From Erinaceus europaeus (lineage: Eukaryota; Chordata; Mammalia; Eulipotyphla; Erinaceidae), in contig NC_080170.1 of assembly GCF_950295315.1 (NCBI RefSeq), positions 96,135,597-96,199,596 of the forward strand: a stretch of 64,000 nt of DNA, given 5' to 3'. The first letter of the stretch is position 1. Each line of letters opens with the position of its first letter. Below the pieces are notes generated by a model. It was not told the DNA's origin. It ran no database searches and was given only the letters and a program-made list of their open reading frames with translations. A program made the position numbers and the translations under genes. Below, piece by piece: positions 58,101 through 64,000 of the stretch.

Positions 58101-58428
58101 CAAGCTTTTTTTTTTTAATCAATGTTTTTCTTTAAATTTTTTATATTTATTTATTTTCCCTTTTTGTTGCCCTTGTTGTTTTTCATTGTTGTTGTAGTTG
58201 TTGTTGATGTCGTCGTTATTAGATAGGGCAGAGACAAATGGAGAGAAGAGGGGAAGACAGAAAGGGGAGAGAAAGATAGACACCTGCAGACCTGCTTCAC
58301 CACCTGTGAAGTAACTCCCCTGCAGGTGGGGAGCCGGGGGCTGGAACTGGGATCTTTAAGCCAGTCCTTGCGCTTTGCACCACATGAGCTTAACCTGCTG
58401 CGCCACCACCCGACTCCCATATACAACA
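58098..58428 (-). mobile_element. tRNA-derived SINE with short TSD
   Basis: ATATACAA is repeated at about 58,096 and 58,419. Minus strand: head with A box (ggtggcgcagcagg), mutated B box (agttccagccc), body, AACAA tail and poly-A. Confidence 0.85.
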
Positions 58429-58494
58429 TTTGATTAAAAAAAATATATATTGTGGAAAGATGTATGCAGTTTTTCCAACAAACTTTAGATTTAT

Positions 58495-58790
58495 TTGCCT
58501 GTATTTATTTATTTAGTCACCAGTGTTATACCTGGGGCTCAATACTTATATGAATTCTCTATTGCAGGCATTCATTTTTTATTTTCCTTTTTCTTTCCTT
58601 TTTTGATAAAAAGTGAGAGACAAAGAGAGGGAATACATAGAGTGAAAGAGATAGGGAGAGAAGGAAAGACATTTACAGCTCAGTCTACCACTTGTAAAGC
58701 TTACAGCCCTGCAGGTGGGAACCAGAGCCCAGGTCCTCAGTATAGTAACATGTGCACACTACCCAGTGAGCCAACAGTCAGTCACCGATT
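58495..58790 (-). mobile_element. old tRNA-derived SINE with 3' extension
   Basis: Minus strand: tgactgttggctcactgggt head, ctgcagggctgtaagc region, CT-rich body, and an extension relic (plus strand cagtgttatacctggggctc). Confidence 0.7.
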
Positions 58791-58799
58791 TTACTTTCA

Positions 58800-59278
58800 T
58801 TCAAATGAAAAAAAAAAAAAATCCACAAACTTGGGAGTAACTTAAGTATTCAATAACAGATGAGTGACAAGAAAGTTGTGGCATATTTATACTATGGAAT
58901 ACTACTCAGCTATTAAGAATGGAGTCAACTTTACCTGGATGCAGCTTAAAGGAATCATATGAAGTCAGATAAACCAGAAAGAGAAGGATGAATAGGGGAT
59001 GATCCAATTCATGAACAGAACTTCTGAAACAAGAATAGAAAGGAGAAGCACAATTAAAATTTGAACTGGTTTGGTATACTTCACAAAAGCAAAGGACTCT
59101 GGAGAAGGTGGATAGGGAACACGGTGCAGGAAAGGGGGCTTTCATAGGTATATGATGATGAACCTGACCTAGGCATGAAAGTGTTTTGTAGACATCTGTC
59201 TAGGTGAGAAGAGAAATTATATCTATGTACCAACAACTGTACTTTAAACTACTAACCTCCCAATAAAGAAGTTATCAA
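58800..59278 (+). mobile_element. older L1 ORF2 end and 3' UTR
   Basis: atggaatactactcagctat, then gaagtcagataaaccagaaa, gggatgatccaattcat, then the short 3' UTR and tail (cctcccaataaagaagtta). Frameshifted throughout. Same type as 34,272-35,560. Confidence 0.88.
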
Positions 59279-59479
59279 CTACTTAAGATTAATTTGACAT
59301 GAAATGTAAAGTCCTCCACACTCTTAAATACACTTACCATAAGGACCCCAATAAAGAACAACATACCCTGGAGAAATAATCTTTGGAATACCAGTACCAT
59401 ATAGATAGCTAGAAATTAGATGCAGCTTTTTGGTGCTTAGAGAAGTAAGAACAATATATTAGAACTCATATTACATTTA

Positions 59480-60112
59480 ATGGAATTTATATATTTCCCC
59501 AAATTTGGGAGCTTTCTCTCTCCCTTATCCAGCTTTCTAGTCCTATCCTTAATTCTGACACTATCTCCTAGCCCACCTGCATGTTCACTGTTGAGCTCAA
59601 TAAAAATTAGTAAAGCCATGGGCCCCTTGCAATATACCTAAAATAGACTTCCTTGCTCCTTCCAAATTTCATCTGCTATACTCCTACCTTTTGGTTTCAG
59701 ATTATTAAACAATTTGATATGCTTTCTATCTTGATGCTTTTCAGCCACCAAGTTGCAGATGCTACCATGACGCCAACCTGACTTCCCTGAGCACATGACC
59801 TCACCAATGTGTCCTGGAACCTCTACTTCTACTCTCCAGAGCCCTACCCCATGAGGGAAAGACAGATAAAGGCTAGGGGTATGGATTGACCTGTCAATGC
59901 CCATGTTCATCAGAGAAGCAATTACAGAAACCAGACTTCCCACCTTTTGCACTCCACAAAGATCTTTGGTCCATACTCCCAGAGGGATAAAGAATAGGAG
60001 CACTTCTAATGGAGGGGATGGGATATGGAACTCTTGTGGTTAGAACTGTGTAGAACTGTATCCCTCTTATACCACAATTACTAATAAAATTATTTAAAAA
60101 AATAAAAAAGAA
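59480..60112 (+). mobile_element. L1 3' UTR, long type, 5'-truncated
   Basis: It includes the long-type segment (tatccagctttctagtccta) and the full terminal block with caccaatgtgtcctggaa and agaagcaattacagaaacc, ending in AATAAAAAAG. Intermediate divergence. Frames on both strands are UTR shadows. Confidence 0.88.
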
Positions 60113-60812
60113 CTCATAGCTCTGTAGTATTGATAATCCTGTGAACATATGCTCTCTTGCGAATTACCTGGGTGTGTGCATATTAGAATAATAGAAGGTA
60201 GGAAGTATTATTAAGTATGAAAGGTTCTGAATAAATTTTCCCTGTAATAGGAATACTTCCGGTGCTCTATTTAAATTTGTAACTAAAGCCCAAATAAAAA
60301 GAAACTGTTTTATCAATAGGTAAATCAATAATAAAATGTCCTGCATTTCTTCCAAAGTCAGTAGGCCATGTATTTATCAGAGAAACTCTAATTTGACAAC
60401 CCTACAACATACTTAAAGTACTATTCAGAAAAGTGCCAAATATTTTCCAAGAATCATCATTATATTATTATTATAGTATACTAAATTACAGTAGGGTGAG
60501 ATTAGCTGCCTCCAAAAAGATTTCCCAGAAGCAGTCAGTTCTGTATTGAGATTTATAGGCATTACTGTTTAGACTGAGGAAGCTGGCTATTAGGCATCAA
60601 GAAATGACCAATAAAGAAGGCAATCACTGAAAACCCTGCAATATGTGACTTGTGATGGAAACATGCTGAAATGACAGAGATGCATGACATTGAGAAATGA
60701 TAGAGGAATGCAGCAGGGAGATTGTCAATATTAAATATTATGTACAAAGATAAGTAGTCCCTAAAGTAGCCCTCCATTTTTATCCTAATTTAAATGAAAT
60801 GAAATTTTTCTT
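60113..60812. other. no recognisable feature
   Basis: Nothing recognised over about 700 bp. Confidence 0.45.
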
Positions 60813-60907
60813 TTTTTAATTGCCGCCAGAGTTACAGGGTGGGGTGGGGTGTCTCAGTTCTGGCACTACAGATCCACAGCTCCTGACGCCCATATCCTTT
60901 ATTTTCT

Positions 60908-61200
60908 ATTTTTTAAATATTTATTTATTTATTTCCCTTTTGTTGCCCTTGTTTTTTTATTGTTGTTGTAGTTATTATTGTTGTTGTTATTGATGTCATC
61001 ATTGTTAGATAGGACAGAGAGAAATGGAGAGATGAAGGGAAGACAGAAATGGGCAGAGAAAGATACCTGCAGACCTGCTTCACTGTGAAGTGACTCCCCC
61101 GCAGGTGGGGAGCCTGAGGCTTGAAACAGGATCCTTAAGCTGGTCCTTGTGCTTTGTGCCATGTGCGCTTAACCTGCTGCACTACTGCCCGACTCCCTCC
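60908..61200 (-). mobile_element. younger tRNA-derived SINE nested in older SINE
   Basis: Minus strand: gagtcgggcagtagtgcagc head, B-box region gtttcaagcctc, body, AACAA tail. ATTTTTTAA-like repeats on both sides are a weak TSD. Confidence 0.88.
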
Positions 61201-61266
61201 ATTTTTTAATTTGATAGAACAGAAAGAAATTGAGAAGGTGGGGAGATAGAGGGAGAAAAAAATAGA

Positions 61267-61688
61267 CACCTGTGTTGGGCATTATGCAGGCTTCCCTGCA
61301 ATGCTTGATACTATGGCCTATTTACATAATCATTGTTTTGCCTGAAAGATCCCCATGCCTGCAGGGTTCATGAATTCCAGCCAGCTTTCTACCTTCCCAG
61401 AGTGCCTTGTTTTCTCCACCCCCTTTCTTAGCCAATCCCGTCAGACTTGTCACTTCGGTTTTTTACCCTATAAAGCCCGCTGCTGTTCCTGGTTTTGCTC
61501 TCTTTCTCTTCTGTGTCCCGACCTGGAGAAGACCTGGATAAGAGCTGGCGTGCATAGCGGGAGGCAGCAATTTTGCTAGCTCCACATGGCTTAAATCTGC
61601 TGTGCTACACCCGACTCTGGGAAGTCCACATAAATAAAGATTTGCGTTCCACTCTTCTCTCTCTGGCGATGCTAGCCCGGCACACCTG
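61267..61688 (+). mobile_element. 410-bp solo LTR with 6-bp TSD
   Basis: CACCTG lies at 61,267-61,272 and 61,683-61,688. The LTR (61,273-61,682) starts TGTTGGGC and ends GCCCGGCA, an imperfect inverted repeat with TG...CA ends. It contains a CCAAT box (agccaatccc, near 61,430), a TATA box (ccctataaagccc, near 61,470), and AATAAA near 61,633 followed by a short pyrimidine-rich U5. No internal retroviral sequence remains, so it reflects LTR-LTR recombination. Class II-type by TSD length. Confidence 0.9.
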
Positions 61689-61790
61689 TAGACTTGCTTC
61701 ACTATTCTGAAGCAGATCCCCAGCAGGGGAGGAACAGGGGCTTGAACCCAGGTCCTTGAACTTGGTAATATGTGCTAATACCCGGCTCCT

Positions 61791-62106
61791 AAAGTGAAAT
61801 ATCCATTATGACTGTAAAATTATATTCTTCTCATAGTGACCAGAACATGTAATTATTATTTTTTTTTTCATATACCTTGCTACTAAGGGAGGGATAACCT
61901 TAGTTGGAAATAAAAATATCCCCATCTAATTTTTAAATTAATCAGATTTCTGGGCCTAAATATGTACATAGAAGTCTGCCATCAAAATATTATGTTTTCA
62001 CACATGTGTTATAACTAAGTTATAGATGAAGTTTTCATGATTGTGTTTATCTCTGAGCTTCCAAAATATATAGGTAGCACCAATACCTGTTCATTAAGTT
62101 TCATTT
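61791..62106. other. AT-rich DNA, no recognisable feature
   Basis: Nothing recognised. Confidence 0.45.
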
Positions 62107-62402
62107 AAGAATGCTTGTGCAGGGGGCTGGGCATTAATGCAGCGGGTTAATTGCATATGGCATGAAACGCAAGGACCGGTGTAAGGAACCCGGTTCAAGC
62201 CCTCCACTCCCCACCTGCATGGGATCGTCTTTCTCTTTTCCTCTTTGTCTTCCCCTTTCCTCTTGATTTCTCTCTGTCCTATCCAACAACAATAATAACT
62301 ACAACATGGCCAAAAAAATGAGAAAAATAGCTTCCAGGAGCAGTCGATTCGTATTGCAGGCACTGAGCACTAGCGATACCCCTCCCCCATAAAAGAATGC
62401 TT
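62107..62402 (+). mobile_element. tRNA-derived SINE with 3' extension, about 10-bp TSD
   Basis: AAGAATGCTT occurs at about 62,107-62,116 and 62,393-62,402. Head gggggctgggcattaatgca with A-box relic, B box ggttcaagccc, body, then extension (cttccaggagcagtcgattc ... gagcactagcgatacc). Confidence 0.9.
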
Positions 62403-63452
62403 ATTAATTGCAAATTATTTCCAAAACACATCTTTGCCAGAAATTTTCCTGAGCCATGCATGTAAACTGAACAATGTAGCCCAACATAATTTTTACTTTC
62501 CCTGTCAAATAGTGTATTTTATGCATAGTTCATATCATTGTGTTAACTTTGTAGAAATTTTACCTGAAGTTATTTTTACCACATACAATTTTTATTACAA
62601 ACATTAATCAATGCAGAAGGCATAATGACATAGCCTTCCTCCAAAGTCTTCTAAAATTTGAGAGGTAGTTAATGTTTGTTAGAAATTCATTCCTACAGTT
62701 GTCTTTAATTTTATGTGACAAAGGGGAAAGCAAGTTGTCTATTATTTATTAATTGTTATACACTTGGCTATTTACCTATATCAATCATAAGCCAGGGGCC
62801 AAAATTACATATATTTTTATTTTTAGGTTCTGGCCTGATCTATGATATGTCTACTAGTTAAGAGGTAGTAATGATGGCTATTTAGATCTTATTGCTATAG
62901 AAAACTGTTTTAACTCTATAAATCCTGTCTTTTACCTTATTTATAGCATACACACATGTAGCCTTTACTTTGTTCATCCACTTGCAGTCTAATTTAATTT
63001 ACTGAAGAGTGTGCATTACTCACTCAGCCTTAACATGGACTCAATTCAATGATAGCTATTGTAGGCTAATTGTGCTGTGTTGGATCTGAAGCTGATAATG
63101 ATATGCAGTGACAGGTTTAACAAATTTTCGATTACCACATTCAATTACTTTTGGTACATCCCATTTATAAGTGTGCCAAACACTTAATTCATTTAAGGAT
63201 TTGACTAAGAATATAGGATGAGGTGATTCATTAGGGAGACTCCCAGGACAAGTCTTGCATTCTAGATGTTATTAAACAACCATCCATGTCGCTTTACAGA
63301 TTGATTTTAGAATTTAGTCATGTTGTAGAAAATGCAGTTCTTACTTACCACATGTTCTTCCGTGGAACAGATTTTCCAGCATGTTGATATTTGTATTAAT
63401 GGGTATGTTAGGAAATATTTGCAGCTTATGAATTCATAAGTAAAATTGCAGG
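62403..63452. other. 1-kb repeat-free stretch, candidate conserved non-coding DNA
   Basis: No repeat family was recognised and no plausible ORF exists. The part at about 62,960-63,170 is dense in homeodomain-like TAAT/ATTA cores. Function is inference only. Confidence 0.4.
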
Positions 63453-63455
63453 TAT

Positions 63456-64000
63456 TCTTTTTTAATTTTTTATTTATAAAAAGAAAACATTGACTAAACC
63501 GTGGATAAGAGAGGTATAACATCACACAATTCCCACCACCAGAACTCTGTATCCCATCACCTCTACTGACAGCTTTCCTATTCTTTAACCCTCTGGGAGT
63601 ATAGAACCAGGGTCATTGTGGGATGCAGAAGGTTGAAGGTCTAGCTTCTGTAATTGCTTCCCCACTGATCACGGGTCTTGGCAGGTCGATCCATACTCCC
63701 AGCCTGTCTCTCTCTTTCCCTAGTGGGGAAGGGCTCTGGGGAAGTGGAGCTCCAGGACATATTGCTAGGGTTGTCTGTACAGGGAAGTCTGGTTGGTATC
63801 ATGCTAGTATCTGGAACCTGGTGGTTGACAAGAGACTTAACATACAAAGCCTAACAAATTGTTGACCAATCATGGACATAAAGGTTGGAATAGTGCAGAT
63901 GAAGAGTTGTGGGGCCCTCCATTTTGTAGAAAGCTAGTAGACATATTTTAGTTATATTCCAAAGGGCCTATGACTATGCTAGTGTTTTTTTTTTGTTGTT
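63456..64000 (-). mobile_element. L1 3' UTR, long type, runs off the window
   Basis: It starts with the A-rich tail (ttttttatttataaaaagaa). The terminal 3' UTR block follows, then the beginning of the long-type segment (gttggaatagtgcagatgaa, agctagtagacatattttag), as at 1,393-1,940. The body lies beyond the window. Confidence 0.9.

Larger units (their letters stand above)
60815..61790 (-). mobile_element. old tRNA-derived SINE split by two later insertions
   Basis: Three pieces in minus-strand order: head and B box at 61,683-61,790 (ggttcaagcccc), GA/CT body at 61,197-61,272, and 3' extension at about 60,815-60,905. The gaps are filled by a solo LTR (61,273-61,682) and a younger SINE (about 60,915-61,195). 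Confidence 0.82.

Overview
The window looks like gene-poor, intergenic or intronic mammalian DNA, almost certainly from a hedgehog (Erinaceus or Atelerix). Three signs point there. A high-copy tRNA-derived SINE with intact A and B boxes recurs throughout and matches the hedgehog SINE as I recall it. The L1 family has an unusually long 3' UTR and is present in many copies. A fragment of a Vingi-clade non-LTR retrotransposon is also present; that clade is reported among mammals only from hedgehogs. No host protein-coding exon, true tRNA, rRNA or CRISPR array was recognised. Every long open frame belongs to a transposable element or is a shadow.

Layout. 1-9.5 kb: L1 3' ends, a 5'-truncated 3-kb L1 (minus), a small L1 with a clear target-site duplication (TSD), and SINEs. 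9.58-17.33 kb: one essentially full-length L1 (plus) with a duplicated 5' UTR, broken ORF1, broken ORF2 and a 1.3-kb 3' UTR. 18.6-19.15 kb: a complete 506-bp L1-derived element with a 14-bp TSD whose structure resembles a spliced L1 transcript. 19.5-29.7 kb: minus-strand L1s of two 3'-UTR types, a MaLR LTR remnant and two TSD-flanked SINEs. 29.7-34.3 kb: mostly repeat-poor DNA with an old L1, a MIR and two old SINEs. 34.3-46.2 kb: L1 remnants and about 15 SINEs. 46.36-49.43 kb: a rearranged class II endogenous retrovirus (ERV) with a 6-bp TSD. 50,681-50,880: an assembly gap. 51.03-52.06 kb: the Vingi fragment with a 12-bp TSD. 52.5-56.1 kb: a decayed minus-strand L1. 56-64 kb: SINEs, L1 fragments, a solo LTR inserted into an older SINE, and a repeat-free stretch at 62.4-63.4 kb.

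How the parts relate. The L1 machinery explains the SINE and truncated L1 insertions: A-rich tails and 9-16 bp TSDs are visible at many copies. The ERV and solo LTR carry 6-bp TSDs, as expected of class II ERVs. The most unusual objects are the ERV that appears to end in two outward-facing U5 termini, the splice-like L1 derivative, and the Vingi copy whose apparent start codon lies in the duplicated target DNA. Family names come from sequence recognition alone; no database search was run.
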